Assembly: GCA_017615325.1 (NCBI GenBank)
Contig: JAGAAI010000096.1
Location: 1 to 37,062 of the forward strand
Reading direction: 5' to 3'
Source: Clostridiales bacterium
GTDB taxonomy: Bacteria; Bacillota; Clostridia; Saccharofermentanales; Saccharofermentanaceae
DNA: 37,062 nt
Positions 8,071 through 15,387 of the stretch are shown here, one piece after another. Each line of letters opens with the position of its first letter. Position 1 is the stretch's first letter. The notes beneath the pieces are model-generated. The model was not told the DNA's origin. It searched no databases and was given only the letters and a program-made list of their open reading frames with translations. The translations under genes were made by a program, and so were the position numbers.

Positions 8071-9537
8071 TTGCTTGATAAGTGTTTCCGGTTAAGAGTC
8101 ATATTCATAGCTGTCATGGCATCCGTTACCCTTGCATTGGGCAGCGTAGTATCCGCAGATACTCTTACAGGAAAAGATCCTGCCAAAGATCCTCCGGCTC
8201 CGCCAGTCCCCAAGGCAACCACGGTTCCTGCAGAACCCGCCAAACCCGGTCCCGGGGAAGAACCCAGGCTCGTCAAAAAAGACGGCGACACATACCTCAT
8301 GTCAGGCGATGTCATCCTTACGGGCTGGCAGGAATATAAGGGCGAAAGATTCTACTTCTACAGATCCTCATCATCCTCTTCCGGCAAAGCCCACAACAAG
8401 GGCGCCATGGCAAAGGGCTGGCAGAAGATCGATGATGAGAAGTTCTATTTTTTTACCGAACCCGTAAAAGATCACCCTGCAGGGGCCATGGCAAAGGGCT
8501 GGCAGAACATAGGCAAATACAAGTTCTACTTCTTCCCGAAGGAGACACCCGGTTCAAAGCACCCCAAGGGCGCGATGGCAACAGGCTGGCAGGAGATCAA
8601 AGGAGAAAAGTTCTACTTCTTTAAGTCATCTTCTTCCGCATCGGGAAAACCCCATAAGAAAGGCGCTATGGCAACAGGCCTGCAGAAGATCGGTAAGGAC
8701 AAATACTATTTCTATCAGAAAGCAGGGGATGACCACCGGAAAGGCCAGATGGTGAAAGGTCCGGTCAAAGCCGGCAATGAATCCTATTTCTTCGACCGCG
8801 AGACAGGCAAGATGAAGAAGAAATGCATATATAGGGACTCTGACGGCAAGCTCTATGCTATCAAAGAAAACGGCGAACAGTTTGCGATCTGCCTCGATGC
8901 AGGTCACATCGGCCTCTTCAACCAGAGCCCTGTCAACAGAAACTACTATGAATCAGTCATGGCATGGGATCTCCATCTCCTTCTGAGGGATGAACTCGAA
9001 CAGAGAGGCTTCCGGGTAGTACTGACGAGAACATCCATGTACGATCCCATGGATGTTGATACCAGGGGATCCAAAGCCATAGGATGTGACCTTCTCATAT
9101 CAATACACAGCGATGCATCCGACTACTCGGCAACAGATTATCCTACCGCATGGTGTGCAGTCGACGGCTCATCTGACGACATAGGAATACTCCTCGCCAG
9201 GACGATCGCTTCCACGATCGGAACCCGTGATTACGGAAGGGTCGATCACAGATACTATCCCGGAACAAACAATCTCGATTACTGGGGCGTTGTCCGCAAT
9301 GCCAGGAGAGTAGGTTCGACAGGGATCCTCTTGGAGCACAGTTTCCACACGAACCTTCGTACAACAAACTGGCTCTTATCCAAAGACAACCTCGCAAGAC
9401 TTGCCAAAGCGGAAACCGACACATTGGAAAAATTCTATTTCTCGAAAAACGGCAGTGCCAGACTTACCGTTACTGACCCTGCCGATTCCATGGTTGCTGT
9501 TACTTTGCCTGAATCTAAATCTTCAAAGGCTAAATAA
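8071..9537 (+). CDS. secreted N-acetylmuramoyl-L-alanine amidase (Amidase_3) with cell-wall-binding-like repeats
   Basis: The enzyme should cleave the bond between muramic acid and the stem peptide of peptidoglycan, outside the membrane. Residues 1-30 form a signal peptide (hydrophobic core ending SVVSAD), followed by a Pro/Ala/Lys linker. Residues about 84-230 hold five repeats of the form KGAMAxGWQxIxxxKFYFF. They resemble choline-binding/glucan-binding aromatic repeats, although each is stretched by a basic or serine-rich loop. The Amidase_3 domain spans about 271-465 with zinc ligands His279 (DAGH), Glu294 (YES) and His346 (SIHSDA), and catalytic Glu422 (LLEHSFHTN). The start codon is TTG, chosen because GAGGGG lies about 8 bases upstream and the signal peptide begins there. 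It is convergent with clpC, with one base between the stop codons. Confidence 0.9.
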   Translation: MLDKCFRLRVIFIAVMASVTLALGSVVSADTLTGKDPAKDPPAPPVPKATTVPAEPAKPGPGEEPRLVKKDGDTYLMSGDVILTGWQEYKGERFYFYRSSSSSSGKAHNKGAMAKGWQKIDDEKFYFFTEPVKDHPAGAMAKGWQNIGKYKFYFFPKETPGSKHPKGAMATGWQEIKGEKFYFFKSSSSASGKPHKKGAMATGLQKIGKDKYYFYQKAGDDHRKGQMVKGPVKAGNESYFFDRETGKMKKKCIYRDSDGKLYAIKENGEQFAICLDAGHIGLFNQSPVNRNYYESVMAWDLHLLLRDELEQRGFRVVLTRTSMYDPMDVDTRGSKAIGCDLLISIHSDASDYSATDYPTAWCAVDGSSDDIGILLARTIASTIGTRDYGRVDHRYYPGTNNLDYWGVVRNARRVGSTGILLEHSFHTNLRTTNWLLSKDNLARLAKAETDTLEKFYFSKNGSARLTVTDPADSMVAVTLPESKSSKAK

Positions 9538-9538
9538 T

Positions 9539-12202
9539 TTATCTCGTTACTTCTTCTTTTGCATTATCTTCACCAGGATCTTCTGCATCTTCGGCTAAGA
9601 TCCCGCCGTCCCTGATGATGATCGTCTTGAGGTCTCCAGCATCATCTGAAGCATCCTGATTGGCTCCGTCAGGCAGTTCATCCGCATCGATTATGACGAG
9701 GTGCCCTTCCTGGGCGATACCGTCGAGCATGGCCTCGGAGAACTTGTCTTCCACCATGGACGTTATCACACGGCGCAAGGGTCTCGCACCATACTGGGGA
9801 TCGTAGCCTCTCTTGGCTATAAGGTCCTTCGCTGCCTCGGTAACTTCTATCTTCATTCCGAGACCTTCGATCCTTGATGCAAGTTTTCCTACCATGTTAT
9901 CCACGATGGTCATCAAAGCCTTGCGGTCGAGCATGCGGAAGAAGATGATCTCATCAACACGGTTGACGAACTCGGGAGTGAAGGTCTTTCTGAGTTCTTC
10001 CAATACGAGCTTCTTGGCATCATCGTAGGACTTGCCTCCGTAGAGCTTTTCGCGGCTCATCTCGTCTTCATCATTGTCATCAGCCATATCGAATCCGATC
10101 TTGCGTCCGGCATCACCCGTAAGGAGCCTTGCGCCTATGTTGGATGTCATGATGATTATCGTATTCTTGAAGTCTACCGTCCTGCCCTTGCCGTCGGTCA
10201 TACGGCCGTCGTCCAATACCTGCAGCATTGAATTGAACACTTCAGGGTGAGCCTTCTCGATCTCATCGAAAAGAACAACCGAATAGGGATGGCGCCTTAC
10301 CGCCTCGGTAAGCTGTCCGCCTTCGTCGTATCCGACATATCCCGGAGGGGCACCTATCAACTTAGACACATCGTGCTTTTCCATGTACTCGGACATGTCG
10401 ATCCTGACAAGGGAATTCTCGTTGCCGAACATGACTTCTGCCAGGGCCTTTGCAAGCTCTGTCTTACCTACGCCGGTAGTTCCCAGGAAGATAAAGGTTC
10501 CGACAGGACGCGATTCGTCCTTGATGCCGAGCCTTCCTCTCCTTATAGCCCTTGCGATGGATCTTACGGCCTCGCTCTGACCAATTACCCTCTTGCCGAG
10601 TTCGGACTCAAGATTCTTTAATTTCTCCGCATCAGACTCCGAGATCCTTGCAACGGGAATACCGGTCCATTTGGCCAGGACATCCGCGATGTCATCAAGA
10701 GTCAATGTGCCAGTGAAGCCCTCGCCGTCCGGCTTGAACTTCTCTTCGACCTTGTCGAGCTCGGCCTTGAACTTCTCTTCTTCGTTCTTGATGTCGGCTG
10801 CAGTCTCGAAATCCTGTGTCTCGACTGCTTCCTTCTTCTTCTTTTCGAGATCGTCTATCTTGCTCCTGTACTCGCGGCGGGCCTTCTCATCGATGAAGTT
10901 GATCCTCTTTGAAGCAGCTGCCTCATCGATAAGATCGATCGCCTTATCCGGAAGGAACCTGTCGGAAACATATCTTGTCGACAGCATTACAGCCTGGCTG
11001 ATGACCTCATCAGGAATACGGATCTTGTGATGTTCTTCGTACTTGGGACGGAGACCCGTCAGGATCTCGATCGCTTCCTCAGTCGATGGCTCGTTGACCA
11101 TGACCTTCTGGAAACGACGCTCGAGTGCGGAATCCTTCTCTATATGCTTGCTGTATTCATCGAGCGTTGTCGCGCCTATTACCTGGAGCTCGTTCTTCGT
11201 AAGAAGAGGCTTCATTATGTTGGCAGCATCGAGCGTACCGTCAGAATCACCTGCACCTATAAGGGAATGGATCTCATCTATGAAGAGGATGATGTTCTCA
11301 TCTGCCACTGCTTCTTCTAAGATCTTCTTCATCCTTTCCTCGAAGTCGCCGCGGAACTTGGATCCTGCCACGATAGAGCCCATGTCGATGCTGTACATGA
11401 CCTTGCCCTTCAACACTTCCGGGACATCGTCGCTTGCGATCTTTAAGGCCAGGCCTTCTGCAATAGCTGTCTTGCCGACACCGGGGTCACCTACCAGACA
11501 GGGATTGTTCTTTGTCCTTCTTATAAGGATCTGCATTACCCTGTTGATCTCTTCTTCCCTGCCGACAACAGGATCGATCTTGCCCTGTTTTGCAAGTTCG
11601 GTCAGGTTCTTACCGTACTGGTCAAGAGTCTTGCCCTTGCCCGATGACCTTCTTCTGCCGCCTCTGGAACGGGGTTCTTCATCGTCAGCATCAGGGCGCT
11701 CGTAGACGCCGCCCCTGTCGTCGTCATCATCATAATCCGGAGAATCAGCCGCACTGCTCCTTATGAAGCGGATGAGCTTCTCACGCAATACCTTTGTATT
11801 GACATCCATTGCATCCAGGGCGCGCAATATCGTGGTCCTTGATGTCATCCTGTAGTTGAGCAGCACATAGAGGATGTGGATAGGCTCAACGAACCTTGAC
11901 TGGGACTGTTTTGCGGGGCTGTCAGCCAGTGTCAGGATACGGTTTGCATCAGCGGTAGCCTTCTCCCTTGCTTCTTCCACCAGAGAGCGGACTGAAGCAT
12001 CCGGAACCGTAACATAAGTGTTGACTCCGAGCTTTAGGATAAGTCCGTTGATATCATATACATTCTCTGCAAGGAACTCCCTTGCCGGAGTATCTGCCAT
12101 ACAGAGAGCGGCAAAGATCAACACGTCATTCAAGGGTTTGCGTGTCTCGTTATTAAGCGCTGCCGCAGTAGCTATAACTTTCAGCGAATCATTTGAAAAC
12201 AT
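9539..12202 (-). CDS. clpC: ClpC-type AAA+ unfoldase subunit of the Clp protease
   Basis: This class I Hsp100 chaperone unfolds substrates for ClpP. Positions below count from the ATG at 12202. It has a divergent N-domain (about 1-148), a charged Asp- then Arg/Gly-rich linker (about 155-192), a first AAA+ module with Walker A GDPGVGKT (238-245) and Walker B LFIDEI, and a middle region with a UVR-like segment near 440-475. The second AAA+ module has Walker A GTTGVGKT (575-582) and Walker B VLFDEIEK. An IGF tripeptide (in RKIGFDM) matches the ClpP-docking loop, and a C-terminal D2-small domain follows. At 887 residues it is longer than Bacillus ClpC (about 810), mainly through the linker and an Asp/Glu-rich tail. 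The frame opens at 12211, but AAGGGAG is placed correctly only for the ATG at 12202. That ATG follows the mcsB stop directly, so the genes are coupled. Confidence 0.95.
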   Translation of the reverse strand: MFSNDSLKVIATAAALNNETRKPLNDVLIFAALCMADTPAREFLAENVYDINGLILKLGVNTYVTVPDASVRSLVEEAREKATADANRILTLADSPAKQSQSRFVEPIHILYVLLNYRMTSRTTILRALDAMDVNTKVLREKLIRFIRSSAADSPDYDDDDDRGGVYERPDADDEEPRSRGGRRRSSGKGKTLDQYGKNLTELAKQGKIDPVVGREEEINRVMQILIRRTKNNPCLVGDPGVGKTAIAEGLALKIASDDVPEVLKGKVMYSIDMGSIVAGSKFRGDFEERMKKILEEAVADENIILFIDEIHSLIGAGDSDGTLDAANIMKPLLTKNELQVIGATTLDEYSKHIEKDSALERRFQKVMVNEPSTEEAIEILTGLRPKYEEHHKIRIPDEVISQAVMLSTRYVSDRFLPDKAIDLIDEAAASKRINFIDEKARREYRSKIDDLEKKKKEAVETQDFETAADIKNEEEKFKAELDKVEEKFKPDGEGFTGTLTLDDIADVLAKWTGIPVARISESDAEKLKNLESELGKRVIGQSEAVRSIARAIRRGRLGIKDESRPVGTFIFLGTTGVGKTELAKALAEVMFGNENSLVRIDMSEYMEKHDVSKLIGAPPGYVGYDEGGQLTEAVRRHPYSVVLFDEIEKAHPEVFNSMLQVLDDGRMTDGKGRTVDFKNTIIIMTSNIGARLLTGDAGRKIGFDMADDNDEDEMSREKLYGGKSYDDAKKLVLEELRKTFTPEFVNRVDEIIFFRMLDRKALMTIVDNMVGKLASRIEGLGMKIEVTEAAKDLIAKRGYDPQYGARPLRRVITSMVEDKFSEAMLDGIAQEGHLVIIDADELPDGANQDASDDAGDLKTIIIRDGGILAEDAEDPGEDNAKEEVTR

Positions 12203-12203
12203 A

Positions 12204-13247
12204 TCAATCATCTCCCTTCAGATACTCTTTAATCTGTTTTGCCCTTTTCCTGTTTGCCGACAGGAGTGTCTTCGAACCGGACTTGTCGCCCATGCATTCG
12301 TGACATATATCTCCTGTTATCACGTTTATTGTTTTCCAGGAGATGTCACAGGGAAGCTCATACTTTCCGTCATCTCCCTCTTTTGCAAGCTTAGAGGAGA
12401 CATCTTTATAGAGCCTTATGTTCGACAGGTTCCCCAATATCTCCTGAGGCTGCTGTACTGTTGCGTACTTCAGTGTCCCGTAAGCTCTTGCATAAAGATC
12501 TTCATACATCGCGGGATTGCTCTTTACGATCTCCTCACGGCACTTCCTTTCTATGGTTATAATCTCATCCAGAAGGAGTCTTCCGTTCTCGGTGATCGAG
12601 GATTCGCTCACACCGAGCATTGCATTCGACATGACAAAGAATATGCCTGCGGCCCCTGCTCTCCTGAAAGGTGCCGCCAGCTTCCAGTCATATCTCTTGC
12701 AGCGGTCGGCGATTATCTCGGCGCCCCTGTCATTCTTGCAGATAGCCGGTATAGAGACCAGAGCGAATATCCTGAGTCCCGTTCCCGTATCTCCCAGATT
12801 CGAATTCAGGAATCCGTACTTTTCGGAGAAGGAGATGTCGAGTTTGGATTCGAGCATGGAAGCAAAGCTTTCCGCCCTGTCCGTAACGGAGAGATCCAGC
12901 CCTGAGCTCCTCGCCTCAACAGTAAAATGCTCATTGAAGTTGACGAATACGTTGAGCGACCGGTTCTCATCGGTATAGATCACGCTGTTCTCGCTCAACT
13001 GGGAACCTTCATTCATAAGGACCCTGTCCCGGGTCAGCTCCTCCATCCTGGCAAGATCGATCTTGCCGCCTTCCATCTTCTCCATCGATACGCCTTCCAT
13101 GGCTCCTGCGACCGCTTCCTTGACGTGATCGTAATCTTCCTTTGTCATCTTGGGCAGGAAAGGAGTTCCGTTAAGGCTCCTGGACACGACAGCCGTGGTC
13201 ATGATCACGACGTCGGATTCCTTACCTTCCTGTTCATACCATCTCAT
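12204..13247 (-). CDS. mcsB: McsB-like protein (ATP:guanido phosphotransferase family), divergent
   Basis: In Bacillus McsB is the protein-arginine kinase that marks proteins for ClpCP and inactivates CtsR. Position between mcsA and clpC and a length of 347 residues identify this gene. Family traces remain: SFSEKYGFLNSN plus GTGLR (140-159, compare AFSEKYGYLTSC...GTGLR) and VNFNE (102-106, compare MINEE). Several positions important in the kinase differ. The N-terminal SSRIRLARN reads TTAVVSRSL (17-25), leaving one of three arginines. NEEDH reads NEHFT. The active-site Cys before the GTG motif is Asn. The RGxxGE loop reads RRAGAA (195-200). It may be a weak or inactive kinase acting as a CtsR or ClpC adaptor. 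It overlaps mcsA by 14 bases; AAAGGAG is 10 bases upstream of the ATG. Confidence 0.82.
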   Translation of the reverse strand: MRWYEQEGKESDVVIMTTAVVSRSLNGTPFLPKMTKEDYDHVKEAVAGAMEGVSMEKMEGGKIDLARMEELTRDRVLMNEGSQLSENSVIYTDENRSLNVFVNFNEHFTVEARSSGLDLSVTDRAESFASMLESKLDISFSEKYGFLNSNLGDTGTGLRIFALVSIPAICKNDRGAEIIADRCKRYDWKLAAPFRRAGAAGIFFVMSNAMLGVSESSITENGRLLLDEIITIERKCREEIVKSNPAMYEDLYARAYGTLKYATVQQPQEILGNLSNIRLYKDVSSKLAKEGDDGKYELPCDISWKTINVITGDICHECMGDKSGSKTLLSANRKRAKQIKEYLKGDD

Positions 13248-13860
13248 CGCCCGGGATCTCCTTTCTGCTGTTTATCTCATCACGGATCTTTGCTGCCAGG
13301 ACATAATCTTCATCCTTTACCGCAAGTTCCAATGCCTTCTTAAGTTCTTCATCCGTCATATCTCCGATATCCTGGGTCCTGATCTTCTCGATATCTTCAT
13401 CCGATATTGATATGCCTTCGCCGGCATTATCCTTACTTTCTCCGGACTCTTCGATCTTCCCTTCTGTCCCGATATCTCCCGGATCTGATACGACCGGCTC
13501 ATAGTGCGCAGGCATACGGCCCATATATTCGGTGCTGCCCTGATCTTTAAGGAGGATCTTGGCGATGGCACCGCTGAAAGTATTGATGCATTCTATACAG
13601 CCCACTTTCTTCTCGGTCTCGATCTCTTTAAGCGACATTCCGCACTTCGGGCACGTCAGCGCACTGTTGCCGAAATCAAGATTGCTCATATTGAAGATCA
13701 TGCCCGCCGCTTTCTCGAGCGGAAGATTGAAGAAATCATCCACGGATCTTCCTATCTTACCCTGGCATGCTTCCTCAAAACAGTTGGCGCACATAACGCT
13801 TCCGTTATATATCCTTAAGTCATTCTCGGGGACGTATCCTCCGCATTTGGAACATCTCAT
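13234..13860 (-). CDS. mcsA: McsA, zinc-binding activator of McsB
   Basis: The 208-residue protein has four CxxC pairs (Cys3/6, 24/27, 70/73, 88/91). The first two pairs form an extra N-terminal zinc finger and the later two the usual McsA finger. A UVR motif (about 168-200, EELKKALELAVKDEDYVLAAKIRDEI) follows, of the type that contacts ClpC or McsB. The stretch between 105 and 165 is acidic and probably disordered. In Firmicutes McsA stimulates McsB and modulates CtsR. AAAGGAGG lies 8 bases before the ATG. The gene starts 21 bases after ctsR and overlaps mcsB. Confidence 0.93.
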   Translation of the reverse strand: MRCSKCGGYVPENDLRIYNGSVMCANCFEEACQGKIGRSVDDFFNLPLEKAAGMIFNMSNLDFGNSALTCPKCGMSLKEIETEKKVGCIECINTFSGAIAKILLKDQGSTEYMGRMPAHYEPVVSDPGDIGTEGKIEESGESKDNAGEGISISDEDIEKIRTQDIGDMTDEELKKALELAVKDEDYVLAAKIRDEINSRKEIPGDEMV

Positions 13861-13881
13861 ATTCCCATCCTCCTTTTATAG

Positions 13882-14343
13882 TTACTCTGATATCAGCGCC
13901 AGAAGAAGATTCTTCATTATCTGCGCCCTCACCTTCGATCTTATATCCGATTCCACGAGTCCCAGTGCCCGGTCAGACACTGCCGACATTATTATCTCTC
14001 CATCCCTGTGTGTTATTGCTCCCGACGTAACGGCCCCTTCCAGGAGGTTCTTGGCCTGCTGCTGGGTAACAGCATTCCCTATGGCATCGATCATCTCCTT
14101 CAGGTATTCGAACTTATTAACGAACTCGACCCTTGTTACCGTGATCTGACCGCCGCCGCCGCGTCTGCTCTCGACTATATATCCTTGTCCTGAGGAAAAC
14201 CTTGTTGACAGGACATAAGTTATCTGGGACGGAACACAATTCGCCTGGCTTGCGAGCTGTGATCTGTTGATGGTCGCGATTCCGTCGTTCTCGTCGATCA
14301 TCTCTTTGATCATGTCTTCTATAACATCCACAAGACGCGCCAT
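13882..14343 (-). CDS. ctsR: CtsR, repressor of class III heat-shock genes
   Basis: A winged-helix repressor of 153 residues, the usual CtsR length. The N-terminal DNA-binding domain contains the helix-turn-helix INRSQLASQANCVPSQITYVL (about 25-45). The glycine-rich wing RRGGGG (about 59-64) carries the arginine that senses heat and is the target of McsB in Bacillus. The C-terminal helical dimerisation domain is complete. AAGGAGGT precedes the ATG by about 6 bases. It is the first gene of the ctsR-mcsA-mcsB-clpC operon and its own promoter carries a CtsR box, so autoregulation is expected. Confidence 0.96.
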   Translation of the reverse strand: MARLVDVIEDMIKEMIDENDGIATINRSQLASQANCVPSQITYVLSTRFSSGQGYIVESRRGGGGQITVTRVEFVNKFEYLKEMIDAIGNAVTQQQAKNLLEGAVTSGAITHRDGEIIMSAVSDRALGLVESDIRSKVRAQIMKNLLLALISE

Positions 14344-14369
14344 CGATCTTACCTCCTTATCATTTTAAC

Positions 14370-14386
14370 TTTGACTTTCTTTGACA
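14370..14386 (-). promoter_or_regulatory. CtsR operator of the ctsR operon
   Basis: The minus strand reads TGTCAAAGAAAGTCAAA, matching the CtsR heptad consensus RGTCAAANANRGTCAAA except for the first base. It starts about six bases past the -10, covering the transcription start region, where a repressor would block initiation. Confidence 0.9.
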
Positions 14387-14391
14387 ATTAG

Positions 14392-14420
14392 ATTATCCGA
14401 CATGTGATATCGCTTGTCAA
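14392..14420 (-). promoter_or_regulatory. sigma-A promoter of the ctsR operon
   Basis: The minus strand has a perfect TTGACA (14415-14420), a 17-base spacer and GATAAT (14392-14397). It is the strongest match to consensus in the window and lies just upstream of the CtsR box. Confidence 0.88.
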
Positions 14421-14444
14421 GGCGCTGTTTTTTGCTAGAAATGA

Positions 14445-14479
14445 GTGGATCTGCACCCGGGGGGAAGGTACAGATCCAC
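14445..14479. repeat. 9-bp inverted repeat between hsp20 and ctsR
   Basis: GTGGATCTG (14445-14453) and CAGATCCAC (14471-14479) form a perfect stem with an inner ACC/GGT pairing in the loop. It may help end the hsp20 transcript, but no U-tract follows on the minus strand, so the role is open. Confidence 0.55.
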
Positions 14480-14542
14480 CATTGTCTCTCTCGTGCGCTT
14501 TTCTATCCCATGCGCACCCTTATCCACAAACTCAAGATAGTG

Positions 14543-15010
14543 TCATCCTTCTATTGCGATATTGCCGGACGGCAGGGCTTTCTTCTCATCCTTCTTAGGA
14601 AGGGTCATCTTCAGGACACCGTTCTTGAAAGATGCTTTGATCTCCTCCTGCGTAACCTGTTCACCCACATAGAATGTCCTGGTCATGGAGCCTTCAAACC
14701 TCTCCTTCCTGATCACCTTGCCGTGCTTCTTGCCTTCCTTGTCAACTGACTTGTTGGCATTGACCGTAAGGTAACCCTCTTTAAGATTGAGGTTTATGTC
14801 TTCCTTGTCAAAGCCCGGAAGGTCAATATCGATCTCATAAGAGTCCTCATGTTCTCTGACATCGGTCTTCATGAGATTGGCAGCCTTCTTGCCAGCGAAA
14901 GGATTCTTCCTTCCATACAGAGCTCTATCGAACTCTTCCTCGGGGAAAACCAGATCGTTCAACATTTCATCCATCAGACTTTCTCCGAAAACATCAGGTA
15001 AATACAACAT
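14543..15010 (-). CDS. hsp20: small heat-shock protein, Hsp20 / alpha-crystallin family
   Basis: An ATP-independent holdase of 155 residues that keeps unfolding proteins soluble. The alpha-crystallin domain runs from about residue 45 (VREHEDSYEIDIDLPGFDKEDI) to about 140 and ends with the family signature GVLKMTLPK. A short C-terminal tail carries an IAI motif, the I-x-I anchor used in oligomer assembly. AAAGGAGG lies 8 bases before the ATG. It is transcribed from its own promoter with CIRCE and CtsR operators, toward ctsR, and a weak hairpin lies between the two genes. Confidence 0.95.
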   Translation of the reverse strand: MLYLPDVFGESLMDEMLNDLVFPEEEFDRALYGRKNPFAGKKAANLMKTDVREHEDSYEIDIDLPGFDKEDINLNLKEGYLTVNANKSVDKEGKKHGKVIRKERFEGSMTRTFYVGEQVTQEEIKASFKNGVLKMTLPKKDEKKALPSGNIAIEG

Positions 15011-15115
15011 ATGTCATTCCTCCTTTTGATCTTCGGGTCCTGTATAACGGGGACTCAAGGTTTTGTTGTTTTTGTAAGGGGTGATCCTCTGTGGGATCTT
15101 TCCCTTTACGGCTAT

Positions 15116-15144
15116 GTTATACCACGTCTTTTAGCACTCTGCAA
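15116..15144 (-). promoter_or_regulatory. hsp20 promoter
   Basis: The minus strand has TTGCAG (15139-15144), a 17-base spacer and TATAAC (15116-15121) preceded by TGG, an extended -10. The -35 lies inside the CIRCE element, so HrcA binding would exclude RNA polymerase. Confidence 0.78.
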
Positions 15145-15157
15145 GGGGGAGTGCTAA
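15131..15157. promoter_or_regulatory. CIRCE element (HrcA operator)
   Basis: TTAGCACTC, nine bases, GAGTGCTAA: an exact match to the CIRCE consensus, overlapping the hsp20 promoter. It implies an HrcA repressor elsewhere in the genome. Confidence 0.97.
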
Positions 15158-15172
15158 CTATTTTTCTCTGAT

Positions 15173-15189
15173 TTTGACTTTTTTTGACT
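15173..15189 (-). promoter_or_regulatory. CtsR operator upstream of hsp20
   Basis: The minus strand reads AGTCAAAAAAAGTCAAA, an exact match to RGTCAAANANRGTCAAA. It lies about 30 bases upstream of the hsp20 -35. With CIRCE it gives the gene two heat-shock repressor sites. Confidence 0.9.
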
Positions 15190-15248
15190 TTTGCCTCATT
15201 TTTCACACAATTTGACGATCAGCCTTTTCGAATCAGCATTGAATCAAA

Positions 15249-15311
15249 TGTCCACTGTAAACCGTTGTTTTGTCCACTGTACAGTGGACATTTAGGGCTT
15301 TTACAGTGGCC
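15249..15311. repeat. cluster of TGTCCACTGTA dyads, including a 20-bp perfect palindrome
   Basis: The centre is the perfect palindrome TGTCCACTGTACAGTGGACA (15271-15290). On its left is a direct half-site copy, TGTCCACTGTAAA (15249-15261). On its right is an inverted copy, TTTTACAGTGGCC (15299-15311). The two outer copies also pair with each other (TCCACTGTAAA-type arms). It lies between the ABC ATPase terminator and hsp20, about 60 bases upstream of the CtsR box. It looks like a multi-site operator, but I cannot name the protein. Confidence 0.75.
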
Positions 15312-15330
15312 GGGCGCAATTCCGCGGCAT

Positions 15331-15359
15331 AAGAAAAGGGCTGCCACAAGGCAGCCCTT
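15331..15359 (-). terminator. rho-independent terminator of the ABC ATPase gene
   Basis: AAGGGCTGCC and GGCAGCCCTT form a perfect 10-bp stem with a 4-base loop, followed on the minus strand by TTCTTATG after the TT of the stem. It is about 28 bases past the stop codon. Confidence 0.9.
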
Positions 15360-15387
15360 CTGTTGTTTGATCTTTCGATTAGCAGGA

